A stretch of DNA of 64,000 nt from Cloeon dipterum (GCF_949628265.1 NC_088787.1:35576844-35640843); one strand, 5' to 3'. Shown: positions 12,301 to 22,919, counted from the stretch's first letter. The notes: generated from the sequence alone by a model not told the origin. A program made the numbers and translations.

Positions 12301-15300
12301 GGGCCCAGACTAGTATCAAAAACACATCACTAACACTTTAAAAACTCGAAATCACGTATTTCTTGCAGAGAGGAATAAACTGCGCCACACTACATGTCTT
12401 CATCACAGGTGGAAGATCGTTCCAAAATTTTACCACTCGATAGTCGAACACATTTTTACCGAGATCAGTGCGGGCTGGCGGCTGCTGTAGTCGAGGGTGC
12501 AGCGGGTCATCTCCGCGGTGGACTCGCCCCAGGGTGATGCGTGACATCGCGTTGTAGTCGGTCACGCCCGCGAGGCACTTCTTGAAGAAAATGAGATCAT
12601 TGTAGACTAGTTGGGCTGGCACTGATAGGAGCTTTTGCTGGGCTGGTGGCGGAACGTGACGTCCGTAAATGAAGTGCAGCGCTCTATTTTGCACTCTGCA
12701 CATTTTCTCGATGTTTGTTTTTGTCGAGGGGTGCCACGCTGGGTTGCCGTAGAACAATTTTGGCTTGACTAGTGTAAGGTAGGCCATTCTTTTTACCCTA
12801 TTCGTGCAGCAGTGCAGGTTTCGGGCAGCAAACCCGAGGGTTCGGGCCGCGTTTTTACGCTGGACGTCAACGTGATGGTTCCAGCGCAGGTTCCTTGATA
12901 TGTTGACGCCGAGCAGCCGCTGAGTGGCGACATACTCAAGCGCCGCACCACCAACGGTATATTGTGGCGTGCAAGGTTGGCGTGCGCGCGTCACGTCCAT
13001 GACGACGCACTTCTTGGCGTTGAGTTTCATACCGTTGTTGGTGCACCATATGTCAATGCGCGCGAGGTCCTCCTGCAGGGCGTTGACGTCATCTTCGCAA
13101 CGAATTTGGTTGTAAAGCGTGCAGTCATCGGCATACTGGACGAGGTTTGTCTGCACAACAGAGGGCAGGTCGGCTACAAAGACGTTGAACAGAAGCGGCC
13201 CTAGGACGCTGCCCTGAATAACGCCTGAAGGTACTTCACAGGACTCGCTGCACGCTCCATTAAACCGCACGAATTGGCTACGACCTACTAAAAAGTTCTT
13301 TATCCATTTAAGTGCGGCGCCGTCAATGCCGTAGTGCTGCAATTTGGTTAGCAGTCGCTGATGGGGAACCTTGTCGAAAGCCTTCGCCCAGTCCAAAAAG
13401 AGGACATTCACGTGCGCCCCGCTCTGGTTATCCAACGCTGCTGACCAGTCCTCTAGTGTACGCATCAGCATCGTTGTGCAGGAGCGCGCGTTCCTAAAGC
13501 CGTGCTGCGAGTCTGGCAGAGTTTTATTGGTTTCAAAGAACATCGCCATCTTGTTCCTCACGAGCTTTTCCAACACCTTACCAACCAGCGAGGTGACACT
13601 TATTGGCCGCCAGTTCATGAATTTTGTTCTGTCACCGTCCTTCGGAATAGGCGTGACAGCAGCGCACTTAAAGTCAATGGGCAGATCGCTGGCTCGCAGA
13701 GAAAGCTGAAAAATATAAGTGAGGCTTTGTGAGATTGTGGTTGAACAGTTTTTCAGGAAAATTGCTGGGATTTTGTCAGGACCAGTGGCACTTTTGGCAT
13801 CCATTGTCTTCAGCAAAACCTCGACTTCTCCCGCCGCAATGGTCAGCTCAGTTAGTTTTGGCATTTGAGTTGGTGCTCGTCGGTAAAATGGGAAATCGAT
13901 TGCTGCTGAAGAGAAGTTATTCTTGAAGGTGGCGAGAAACTGGCTAGCGATGGATTGCGGCTCGCTGAAGATCTTTCCACCTGCTGTGAAGCTAGCTGTT
14001 TTTATTGGCACTTTGCTCTTAGAGTGGATGTATTTCCAGAAAGTCGCAGCGCCGCCAGGGCCTCGTCCAAGTGACCAAAACCAGCGATCTTTAGCTGCTC
14101 TGATCGCGCCCTGTGTAGCTTTCCTCGCCATCTTGAAATTGGATTTCGCCTCGTCGGATTTTGTTTTCTGCCACTCTGAAAAAAGCTGATCTTTTAATTT
14201 TAACATTTTTTTTAGTCCTTTATCAAGCCAAGGCAGCAGTCTGCGTTTGGTTCTTCTCCGTTTGGATGGCACGACCTCTGCGATACACGTGAAAACGGTC
14301 GTCTTCCACGCTTCCCATGCAGTGAACAAGTCATCGATGGTGCAGACTCTCAGTAGATTCTCAGCGAGACGCTCGTTGACCAGATCCCAGTTTGCGCGAC
14401 GCCAGTCTGGCTCCGTCGTCGGCACAGGTGTTGGTCGGCGGGAATCGACGTCCAGGTGCACGTGCAGGGCATCATGGTCGCTGACACCACTTACCACTGC
14501 GGCGGAGGAGACCAGGTTTGGTGCGTCACACAGAGAGAGGTCTATCAGCTTTGCACTTGTGTCAGTCGTTCTGGTCGCATTTTTTATTAGCTGAGCAAAG
14601 CCCAGGTCGTCAAAGCAGTCGAGGAATAAATCTGCAGGCGTGGCGTTTGGCACAGGTGGGTCGGCACTCCAGTCAATGGCCAGGTTAAAATCACCCAATA
14701 CGAGGCACGCGTCGTAATTATGCTGCACTTCTGCGGCAAGAGCGAATGAGCGCAACAACTCGTTATTTTGCTCAGGCGTGGAGTTCGGTGCTCTGTACAC
14801 GGAGGCGATCAGGATCTTTAAATTTGAAATTCGTACCTCTGCCCAGACTGCTTCAGCGAGGGTTTCAAGTTGCTCTTGGCGGCGCGGCATCAGGTGCGGA
14901 AGAATCGCCAGCAGGACGCCGCCCGCTGGTCGCCGCCCACCAACGCGGTCCTTCCGGTAAACGACGTACTGCGTTGGGATCACCTCATGGTCGAGCACGT
15001 CTGCGGAAAGCCAGGTCTCGTTGATCGCAAGGATGTCTGCCTGGTGCACGTCGAGAAGCGCAGCGATGTCTCCTGCCCTTTTCCTGTTTTTCAGGGACCT
15101 TGCGTTGAAGCAGAGCAGCGTGGTGGCTTTACCATTTCTTCTAGGGGCGGCTTGCAGCACAGGAGTCCTAATAATGGCATCGGGCAGGGACCATAGTGAG
15201 TCCGAAAAGGCTGGAAGCGAGCATGACATACAGATAAAACTGCTACTCTCTCTGAATTTCTTTTTTTCTGCTGAGCTTATTTTTAGGCAGGTTGCATGGA

Positions 15301-16422
15301 ACATTTGTTGGCACTCTCGACAAATTATTCTTATCTGGTTTCGGCGTCCTGATCTGTCACACATAACGCAGGAGGGCTGCGGGCCTGGCTGAATTTCCAC
15401 GTCACCTGAGAGCAGAATCAGCAGCAGCAGGTGCCACGTCGCGCGTTTTCGGATTGAATAACGTGACGTCACAGGGTGGAAAAACATAGCTGCTCGCTTC
15501 CTGTTACGGTTCACCTCGCCGATGTCCAGGGCTGCCCACAGCGAAATGACACACCGCTCGTTGACCTCGCTGGTGGTGAACGCCGCGGTCCAGCGATTTT
15601 GTGCCGGCGGCAGGTGCGATGAATCAGTCCTGCGAGCGGCGTGAAGCTGGCTCAGATGAGCGGCAGACATCAGGGTAAAAATCACAGCGACCGGCCAAAG
15701 CATCCCAGTCACTTGGGAGATATTTCTTAGGTCCCCTGGGTCCACCTGGTCGCTTTTGAGAATGGCAGTCTAGGAATTTTCGTCACTTCTATTCAACAGG
15801 CTCTCTCTGAAATTCCTCCGGCGATTGGCTTACGTCAAAAGGAAAAATTAATTAGCTTTTTTCCAATCAACCGGGCAGTATTTGGGGTCGCCTCCGCGCG
15901 ACAGGGTCGGCGGGGGCGATAAAGAGCTTCGCCAGTGGGCTCGCCGGCCCACTAAACCTGAAACAAAGCCCGGAGGCAGGAATTCAGCAGAGACTTATTC
16001 TAGCGTGCTCACTCGAAGCTAGCTTACCTCAGACTCCTAATCAAACATAATTTTAATTAACTTTTTTATAAATTTTAATTTTGCAGATTTGTTCAAATCA
16101 GGAGAGCGACCGGTTCGTTCTGTTCATCAAATTATTTTTACTGATGGGCTGCACGTGGCTGATGGAAATCGTTTCTTGGGCAGTCGGCGGCGACGAGAGT
16201 ATTTGGTATTTGCCGGACATGATCAACAACACTCGCGGCGTGCTCGTCTTTTGGTTCTGCGTGTGGTCGAAAAAGGCGTTGCGCGAATCGCTGCTCCGGA
16301 TGCTCTGCAAAAAATGCGCGAGAAAGGAGAAGAAAGAAGCGAGCGATCGAAATGCGACTGGAATCAATGTCAACATCACGCAGTTTTCTGGCAGTTCTTT
16401 AACCTTGCAAAGTGAAATTTAG
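9395..16422 (+). CDS. Methuselah-like seven-transmembrane receptor (secretin-family GPCR)
   Basis: Seven exons join with continuous phase: 9395-9590, 10111-10364, 10419-10677, 10730-10808, 11792-11946, 12004-12155 and 16087-16422. Exon 1 has a signal peptide (MVCVWFAAAATALVCSAVFA) and a Cys-rich start, CACPGDKPCLRLC, typical of Mth ectodomains. Exon 2 completes the ectodomain (NCQRALEPIK, HPEDFCVTQI). Exon 3 holds FYCLYP then TM1 (FFILSAVCLALTLF) and TM2. Exon 4 is TM3 (ASFFWLNVMCIDIFLTFR, the conserved FFWLNVM signature). Exon 5 is TM4, with YAWGIP and a GEISCWF loop. Exon 6 is TM5 and exon 7 has TM6, TM7 and a basic tail. The ectodomain looks short for the family. Intron 6 (12156-16086) carries an antisense retrotransposon. 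The ligand is unknown; family members are plasma-membrane receptors linked to ageing and stress in flies. Confidence 0.88.
11090..11660. repeat. Nested inverted repeats in intron 4 of the mth-like gene
   Basis: Segments around 11098-11150 (AAAACTGCACACCGTTCGAC) recur inverted near 11335-11360 (TCGAATGGTGTGCAGTTTTT). The block TGATCAACCCTCATCCCC (near 11180) recurs inverted near 11550 (GGGGATGAGGGTTGATCA). A diverged tail, TGAACCCGAGAT, also appears at about 56160. It looks like a degenerate foldback element. Confidence 0.6.
12157..16010 (-). mobile_element. Full-length non-LTR retrotransposon (CR1/jockey-type clade), antisense in the mth-like intron
   Basis: The element is GC-richer than its flanks. 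Reading on the minus strand it has a GC-rich 5' leader (about 16010-15746), the ORF, and a 3' UTR ending in an AACAACAATAATAA-type tail at about 12157, directly against the exon 6 donor of the host gene. No convincing target duplication was found, and the 5' boundary is approximate. A single long ORF with endonuclease and reverse transcriptase but no RNase H motif supports the clade assignment. Confidence 0.8.
12338..15745 (-). CDS. Retrotransposon polyprotein: PHD-type finger, AP endonuclease, reverse transcriptase
   Basis: The ORF is 1,135 residues with no internal stop. Residues 101-124 give a hydrophobic stretch followed by LLSGDVEIQPGP, which resembles a 2A peptide. Residues 126-175 form a Cys4-His-Cys3 pattern (CVMC, CREC, FHATC, CMSC), a PHD-like finger. 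The endonuclease domain (about 208-425) shows LLCFNARSL, INETWLS, VLGDFN and SDHDAL. The reverse transcriptase follows with IPKDGD, NWRPIS, FLDWAKAFD, GSVLGPLLF and the catalytic YADD. The C-terminus (VQNRALHFIYG through HPRLQQPPARTDLG) is the usual post-RT tail. All catalytic motifs look intact. The true start may be Met87, just before the 2A-like segment. The gene copies the element by target-primed reverse transcription. Confidence 0.92.
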   Translation of the reverse strand: MDPGDLRNISQVTGMLWPVAVIFTLMSAAHLSQLHAARRTDSSHLPPAQNRWTAAFTTSEVNERCVISLWAALDIGEVNRNRKRAAMFFHPVTSRYSIRKRATWHLLLLILLSGDVEIQPGPQPSCVMCDRSGRRNQIRIICRECQQMFHATCLKISSAEKKKFRESSSFICMSCSLPAFSDSLWSLPDAIIRTPVLQAAPRRNGKATTLLCFNARSLKNRKRAGDIAALLDVHQADILAINETWLSADVLDHEVIPTQYVVYRKDRVGGRRPAGGVLLAILPHLMPRRQEQLETLAEAVWAEVRISNLKILIASVYRAPNSTPEQNNELLRSFALAAEVQHNYDACLVLGDFNLAIDWSADPPVPNATPADLFLDCFDDLGFAQLIKNATRTTDTSAKLIDLSLCDAPNLVSSAAVVSGVSDHDALHVHLDVDSRRPTPVPTTEPDWRRANWDLVNERLAENLLRVCTIDDLFTAWEAWKTTVFTCIAEVVPSKRRRTKRRLLPWLDKGLKKMLKLKDQLFSEWQKTKSDEAKSNFKMARKATQGAIRAAKDRWFWSLGRGPGGAATFWKYIHSKSKVPIKTASFTAGGKIFSEPQSIASQFLATFKNNFSSAAIDFPFYRRAPTQMPKLTELTIAAGEVEVLLKTMDAKSATGPDKIPAIFLKNCSTTISQSLTYIFQLSLRASDLPIDFKCAAVTPIPKDGDRTKFMNWRPISVTSLVGKVLEKLVRNKMAMFFETNKTLPDSQHGFRNARSCTTMLMRTLEDWSAALDNQSGAHVNVLFLDWAKAFDKVPHQRLLTKLQHYGIDGAALKWIKNFLVGRSQFVRFNGACSESCEVPSGVIQGSVLGPLLFNVFVADLPSVVQTNLVQYADDCTLYNQIRCEDDVNALQEDLARIDIWCTNNGMKLNAKKCVVMDVTRARQPCTPQYTVGGAALEYVATQRLLGVNISRNLRWNHHVDVQRKNAARTLGFAARNLHCCTNRVKRMAYLTLVKPKLFYGNPAWHPSTKTNIEKMCRVQNRALHFIYGRHVPPPAQQKLLSVPAQLVYNDLIFFKKCLAGVTDYNAMSRITLGRVHRGDDPLHPRLQQPPARTDLGKNVFDYRVVKFWNDLPPVMKTCSVAQFIPLCKKYVISSF

Positions 16423-16429
16423 GATTATT

Positions 16430-18290
16430 ATTTGTAATTCTGTTTATATATCGAGCCATTTGTTCGGGCTCTCAATTTACGATGTTGGAAAGAAAATATT
16501 GATTAGTTGTGACAAATCCTTGTTACATTTTCCTGCTTTTGCAATTTAAAGTTTTCATGCTAATCAAGCACTGCCTCGATATTGTAAAATTAATAATATT
16601 TTTTTAATTTTTCCTCTTAATCAGCACATGAGCGGATAGATCGAATTCAAGTGAAAAATCAACTTTCAAACGTCTAAATTGGGTCTATGTAATAATAAAA
16701 AAGTAATTTAAATAAAGGATCATGAAGTTCTCTAAATTACAAAATCCCAGAAATTTTTAAATAATAATGTTAGGCCATTTGTATGTCTCGTTGCTCGCTG
16801 TTAAAACACATTTTTATTCACAGGCGAATTTATTTTTTCTCAAGCTTTCACGGAACGAAAGAAAATATTCGGCCTTTAAACGAATTGCGTTAGTCGCGTT
16901 GATCGATTACTTTTATGAAACGTCAGAGCGGAGCGAGAAAAATTTCCCTGCGGGCAAGCCAGTATTTCCGAGATGCTCGTAAAATGTACCTTCATGCCTA
17001 CCAACGCTTCCTCTGCGTACATCACTGTGAGCATTCCGAAATAAAAAGAAACAGGAGTAAAAAACTTTAGATAAGTTTAAAAAAGAAACTTATTGGTAAA
17101 TAAATTGATTCCCAACGAAGAACGCGAGAGAAGTATGAGAGATTTTATCTCGTCTTGCAGTCTCTCAAGGCTAGCGACTCACGCTAATCTATTTATTGCT
17201 GTTTGTCAAATCAATTGGTCAAGTGGAAATAAATATTTCTAACAATCACCAAAAAATATTAAATAAATTTTTAAAAGAGCATTGAAGTTTCTTGCAGCTT
17301 AGATTTTGTACAATTTTCAAGTGCGCGCGCGTGCGTGCTTCTCCTGCCGCGAAGCGAGAAACACTCTGAATGTTGTGCTGCTGCTGTGACGTGAGTCGTG
17401 ACACACTCATCGCGCCCGCAGACCCAAAACGCGGCGCGATATTACCGCGCGGCGTATATCCTGATAATTCTCGGCTCACGATCTCGCGTGGCTCATCTCC
17501 ACAATTGCATTTCCATTATGTTTATAAATTATTTTCCCTCACCGCCAAAAGATTAAACTCTGTATCACTTTAACTATTTGAAAAAAATTAAAGCGTTCAA
17601 ATGTTTGGGAAATAATTGTTTTTATCATAAATTTGTTTGGTTTGGTGACCATATTAAATGACAGGTAGTGAAGTTCTTTTTTGTTTATTTAGTAAGGAAA
17701 ATCATCTGCGTACAGTGTGTGAATTATCCGCGCCGAATTTGAGATAAATCTCCAGAGAGTTGAAAGGGGAGGGGGTGAGTGCCTTTTATTTTCGCAATTT
17801 TGAGATGGTTAGAAGTCAAGATTAAGTGCTAATAATATTTTCAATAATAAAAAAATCTTTCTTCTTTAATTTTAAAAATTGATATTCTAGAGCAAATACG
17901 CAGGCGAACAAACTTCCTTGAACTCCCTTTGATAAGTAAAAAAAAACTGAAAATTTCCGAAAATGATCTCTGACCTTGGCCAATAACCTTAAATTTAGTG
18001 CGCATTTCAGTGGGCTTGACGAGAACCTTATTTTTCAAATTTATTCGCTAGGAGGCAGTTTTTTCGTGTTTTCAGGTTCGAGTCGAAAATTTTTCACAAA
18101 AAATTCTGTTTAAAATAATGAATTTAAAATAAAAAGATAAATCCCCGCTGCTCTTATCGCAGTGGGCAGCAGAGAAAGGCCTAAAGAAGTCATCGAAATA
18201 AAACCTGTTGGTTCTCCTGTGTCCAGCGAGACCTAATTTAAATTATAATTCAGAAAATCATGTTTATTTATTTATTTATTATTTCGCCAC

Positions 18291-18343
<53 letters not shown>

Positions 18344-18940
18344 TTTTTCCGGTTTTTTCCACGATATTGGCCACTGCCACTTGAGGTGTATCCCAATCCA
18401 CCGATCGCCTATGGCCACATTGAGATTAAAACGCTCTGTTATGAAACGAAGACTTTAAGAAAAGTCATAGATGGAAACGAAAATCAACGCCACGAGTATG
18501 CAACCTGCTGGACGCCGGAGCAACGCAGGTTGCCTTGAATTTGAGGCATTTGAAACGAAAAATAACATTCACTCGGCACTTCCTCGTGTAAGGAAATTAT
18601 CGCTCTCTTGGACTATATAGTTCCGTTATGTTTTTGACAGGATTTTTTTCCTTTAAAACGAGTAAAATGTGCGTAGAAATTTAGGGATCCAAAAAACGAT
18701 TTTTGTCTCTTTTTCACGACTTAAAATACCCCTAACTTGGCACAATTACGTAATTCCGGTGGACATGGAAAGTTATTGTCCTCCACACAGGCTGCTTTTT
18801 AAACTTTTGGATTTGTCAACGGAAAAACCCAAAAGCGCTGAAAACGTTCCTGCTCCATAAATAAGTCAGTGCTTGTTGGAAAGTCAAACTTTATGACGCA
18901 TGGTTTGCAATTAAGAAGGCAAATAAAATAAAGTTTTAAT
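16430..18940. other. Repeat-rich intergenic region between the mth-like and Yellow genes
   Basis: No gene was recognised. The stretch 17030-17400 is a diverged copy of 40680-41050 (shared GCCGCGAAGCGAGAA, GGAAATAAATA and ATAAAAAGA.ACAGGAG). The stretch 18140-18540 is a copy of 49505-49755 (shared GTGTCCAGCGAGACCT, AAAATCAACGCC). Both families are noncoding and without clear ends. Confidence 0.55.
18293..18341. repeat. (TA)n microsatellite
   Basis: There are about 24 uninterrupted TA dinucleotides inside the dispersed repeat at 18140-18540. The related copy at 49.5 kb lacks the TA expansion, so it arose after the copies separated. Confidence 0.95.
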
Positions 18941-18950
18941 TATTCCATCT

Positions 18951-19270
18951 TGTGACCGGAATTCTATCGAATCCGGTCACGTGAAGAATTAATGCCCGAT
19001 CGTTGGGAAATAATTCTATCGCGGCGGAACACTATGCTGTTCACGCTTCTGAGGCGTGATTGCTGACAGGGCAGACTCATAAATTTTTCTCTTCTTGCGA
19101 AATGCCTGTTTTGTTAATGTTGAGCAACGCAAGAAAAAATAGACGATGATAACAAAATTTGTGCGTGCGTGTGGGCCTGGGGTTAGTAAGGTGAATGGAA
19201 TGTATTGTTTTTTTCCAACGAGCAGGTATTAAGTCTTCACGTGACCGGATTCGATAGAATTGCGGTCACA
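18951..19270. mobile_element. 320-bp MITE with about 37-bp TIRs, ending 113 bp before the Yellow start codon
   Basis: The left end TGTGACCGGAATTCTATCGA is mirrored by TCGATAGAATTGCGGTCACA at the right end, and the match continues inward through ATCCGGTCACGTGAAGA. There is no ORF. A partial inverted relative lies at about 61600-61689 (CGTGAACAGCATAATGT through CCGGTCACA). No target duplication is evident. Confidence 0.75.
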
Positions 19271-19382
19271 ACTCTCTGGTTGTGCGTCTCGTTCGTCGCT
19301 CCATTCCAAATTATCTCGAAATCCCGGTTGCGTTTTTCTTTGTTTTCGTGCTTTTTGTGAACAGTTGGAAGTGGCCGGAAGC

Positions 19383-21960
19383 ATGAATCCGTTCGTGTGC
19401 GTCATTTTCTTGCTCGGCCTTTCATCCCTGGCCATTGCCGTCAACTTCACTCAAGTCTTCGAGTGGAATGAAATGGACTACGAGTGGCCGTCGGACGCGA
19501 GCAGGACACAGGCCTTGGAAGCTGGAACTTTCAAACCAGAGAAAATTGAACCTCGTTTCATGGCTGTGCACGGAACAAGGATCTTCCTCAGCCTTGTGAA
19601 TTATGAAATCATCGTATTGAACTAAAATTTTAGGTGGAAAGCCAACAATATCGGAAGGAAAACTTTATTTACTGAGTTGGAAGTTAAGGATACGAATTTA
19701 AAATTTAGTTGCAGAAAGCCACTGCGGCTGGTCACGTGTCGAATTCCAAAAATTTCAGCTCTGTGCTAAAAGAGCCAATCATTTCCTCTTTTTGCAGGGA
19801 AATGGAGATTGCAACAAAATTGAAGGAGCAAGAGGGTTAGATGTAGATTCCGTTGGAAGGCTGTGGGTGCTGGACAACGGTAGCGAAAATTGCAACGCCA
19901 AAATATGGACCATTGACTTGTTTAATAACGGTCACACCAAACTAATTCACCGGTTTCCTTTTAATTTTCACATGCACGACTTGGTGCTTGACGAAACACC
20001 AAGCGGAACCTTCGTTTACATCTCTCGGTGGCCTAAACAACACATTGTCGTGTTTAGTTTGGAAAGAAATCAATCTTGGATGGTGGACACGTCAAGAGTC
20101 TATATTTTTTCCATTGCCCTGTCCCCGAAGAAGGAACCGAGACAGCTCTACCTCAGCAAGTTTTATTCCACTGAACTGTATTCAATTTCCGTTGCCGCAC
20201 TTCGCTCCGGAACTCGTTCTGCTATTCCGAAACTAATTGGAAAATGGTCTGCAATTGATTCATATAGAATGCTGATGGACAACCACGGGACCATGTTTAC
20301 CGCCTTTAGGTGGAAGAATTACACTTCCTCATGGAACACTTCGCAGCCATTTGCGGAGCAGCGTTTTCATGAGGTAGGTTCAAGAGCACGTGTTGTTTAA
20401 CGTAGATAGGCAACGAATTAAGTTTTCTTATTGTCGATATTGCTTTTTGGAACTATGGCTCGTTGAGCTGTGATTTACGAAACGGAGACGGTTGACGCGA
20501 GATAAAAATTTAATGTACTTGGCGACGAGGAGTGTGAATGTTTTTAATCTGAAGATTAATATTTTCCAATATATTTCAAAATAAAATATTTTAATTTCTC
20601 ACATTTGTGAACATAAAACATCTAATTAGCCAATTAAATGAAAAGTAGATAATTAATTAAATTAAGACGATGGAAGGAGAAATATAAAAATTACTTAGCG
20701 GGATAAGCATTTTATTTGCTTCTAGAGCAAGGAAATTTTAAAAAAATAATCGTGTGACGATTTGCACTAGCAGTTATTTCTGGCAGGGCAGAGAAGATGT
20801 AAAATTTTTCTTAGCTTACGCGAAAAATAATTTTTCGAACACGATCAAAAATTTAGCCCGCTACCGCGTCTTTAAAAAATATATTTTACAATGTTCACTG
20901 AATTCTTAATCATTGAGCCGTTGCATTGATTTTGGTTATAGGTCGCAGAACTGAAGACCTCTTGGCGGTTTATTTTTGCCTTGGATCCAATTGGTACTCT
21001 TTGGATGACGGTGTTTGATCAGGATAAAAAGCCAAAATGCAGGCTACTGAAGGCTGCAGTCAGTGCAAAACCCTTGAAGGCTTCGTCAAGTAAACATTTA
21101 ATAAAAATTTAATTGTTCTCGGAGTAAATAAGAGCTGTTATTCTCTTAGTAATTTTTTTAAAAGTTTTTACAGCCATTTTATGAAAAATTGGGTGCATTC
21201 TAAAAATTTCGAGAGTTTTCATTTTATTTTAGGGCGAAAACTAAACCAATAATAGGTATTTTTGCTTTTCAAAATGAGAAATAATATAGAGCTCCTGGTT
21301 TTATCGTCAAAACGTGTTGGGAATAATTCCAGCTCTCAATTTTTCTGTTTTTTTTTTTCAAAATATAAAAAAACTAAAAAGGCGCATATTTAAAGTACCG
21401 CAATGCGGATGGGATTCTTACAAATTAATTATATACAAATTCCGAAAAATGCATTCAATGCATATCGCAGAAACTGTTAACAAACCATTTTTTCAATATA
21501 TTTTTGCTAAAATAACTTGATTTTGATTTAATTAAATGACGGGTTTGAAATATCTACGTGCCAGAATATAAACCACCTCATGTCGATTAATCTTATTTCA
21601 GTTATGCCAGCATTTCCAATCACAACTGCCATTTCCCAAAACACCAAACCGTCGCCTGCTACCAGCACAGAACGATCCAGCGTGTCAATCCAGACCACAA
21701 CAAAATCTTCGACGCCTGCTGAGGAAACTGCCACAACCGAGGTGCAGGAGAGCAGCATCCTCAAAGAAGAATTGCACAAATATCGGCTAGTTATTATCAT
21801 TTTGATCTGCTTCATCGTGTTCTGCATCGTCTTGTTGGGTCTGATCATTCTTTGGCTCATCCTGAGACAGAGGAGGAACAACTCCCTTCCGCCAAACACC
21901 AACGAGGCCCAGGAAATGTCCGTTATCGCCGACAACCCTACGAGAAAAATCACGTGGTAG
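19383..21960 (+). CDS. Yellow/MRJP-family protein with added stalk and transmembrane helix; tail interrupted by an insertion
   Basis: Exon 1 (19383-19595) has a signal peptide (MNPFVCVIFLLGLSSLAIA), then FEWNEMDYEWPS and FMAVHGTRIFLSL, the standard start of the Yellow propeller. Exon 19798-20373 has GNGDCNKIEGARGLDVDSVG, GRLWVLDNG and FVYISRWP. Exon 20942-21089 has SWRFIFALDPIGTLWMTVF. The last exon starts at 21602 and encodes a Ser/Thr-rich stalk (TTTKSSTPAEETATTE), a single TM helix of about 27 residues (LVIIILICFIVFCIVLLGLI), the stop-transfer RQRR and a cytoplasmic tail. As it stands the frame ends at 21960 with eight residues read from an inserted element that begins at 21936. The roughly 45 residues expected between exon 1 and 19798 (the PRW..GVP segment) could not be placed in a clear frame. 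Most Yellow proteins are secreted and lack a TM, so a receptor-like role is inferred. Confidence 0.82.
21934..21935. other. AA target-site duplication, left copy
   Basis: The dinucleotide before the CCCTACGAG terminus matches AA at 38455-38456 after the mirrored terminus. Keeping one copy rejoins the codons GAC AAC TAC GAT in frame. Confidence 0.6.
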
Positions 21961-22368
21961 ACACGTGAAAAACTCGTGGTTTTTGCCACGAGTTCACGTG
22001 TCTTGAAACACGTGTCTACCACGAGATAGACACGTGTGAAGTCTCGTGTCAAATCACGTGATTTGGGAACGAGTCACGAGTTGACACGGGTTTGGAACGA
22101 GTTGAAACTACACTTTAATTTGCGTTTAATATATTTATTTGCAGCAAATTATAAACATTTCATGATATAATTACAAATATTCATACATATAGTGTCACAT
22201 AAAATAATTTTTTTACTCCATTTAACTAGAACAAGGGCATCAAAGTTTAAAAACTTGAGCATAGTATAGTGGATTTTACGATAATAACATACAAATTCTA
22301 TTAAAATTAGTTTCCAATTACTAGGTCTGCTCATTTAATTACTTATAGTAAATTGAACCGACTAAGCA

Positions 22369-22572
22369 TCTGCTGCTCGAGCTCGTCGAAGGGCTCGGTT
22401 CGCGCTCGAGAGAGATTCTGACCTGGCTCTCGCGCTCTAACCTTGGCAAGGAGGGTGGTGGTTGTGGTTGAAACCACAACCACCACCCTCCCTGCAAGAG
22501 AGCCAGGTTGGAACCCCTTCTTGAGTGCGTACCGAGCTTTTCGACGAGCTCGAGCTAGCCTCGAGCAGCAGA
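22369..22572. repeat. 200-bp imperfect hairpin with a 20-bp perfect core
   Basis: The outer arms TCTGCTGCTCGAGCTCGTCG and CGACGAGCTCGAGC…CTCGAGCAGCAGA pair imperfectly. At the centre the 20-bp arms at 22450-22469 and 22472-22491 (GGAGGGTGGTGGTTGTGGTT and its complement) are perfect, with a 2-nt loop. It lies within the outer 16.5 kb element. Confidence 0.85.
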
Positions 22573-22742
22573 CGCATTCGGCACAAAGTGGGGGCTCAGC
22601 CAGGAACAGTGCAGTTTTTTAAACAAAGATTTGTAGTGCCCAGCCCAACCCTCTTGAAATATAAAATATGAACTTATGGTTATATTAGACTTTAATGGGG
22701 AAATATTCTAAATAATTTTCAAGTCTGTCGATGAACAAATTT

Positions 22743-22911
22743 TCTCACGTGGCCCTTTTCTTCTTGGTTATCTTCCTCTGCATGAGCTGATCCTTCTCAG
22801 CGGCTGGAACATTCATCAGCTCTTTCTGCTGCTTCCTCGCTGATCCTTCTTCTCCACCTCCTCTTTCTTCATCTGTTTCAACCTTTTTCATCCGGGAGGC
22901 CTGCACACTCT
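22743..22911 (-). CDS. Possible terminal exon of an unrecognised gene in the outer element
   Basis: On the minus strand a good acceptor (CTATTTCAG, before 22911) opens a frame reading SVQASRMKKVETDEERGGG and ending QLMQRKITKKKRAT then stop. It is Lys/Glu-rich with a strongly basic end. No family was recognised. It could be the last exon of a gene whose upstream exons are those at 36 kb, cut apart by the Mutator-like insertion, but this is conjecture. Confidence 0.3.
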
Positions 22912-22919
22912 CTGAAATA

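Noticed and set aside
12924-15392. Several plus-strand frames of 60-123 residues opposite the retrotransposon
   Set aside because: Shadows of the GC-rich minus-strand ORF, with no independent motifs.
21528-22052. 174-residue minus-strand frame over the Yellow-like TM exon
   Set aside because: Antisense shadow of the stalk/TM coding exon; no start context or family match.
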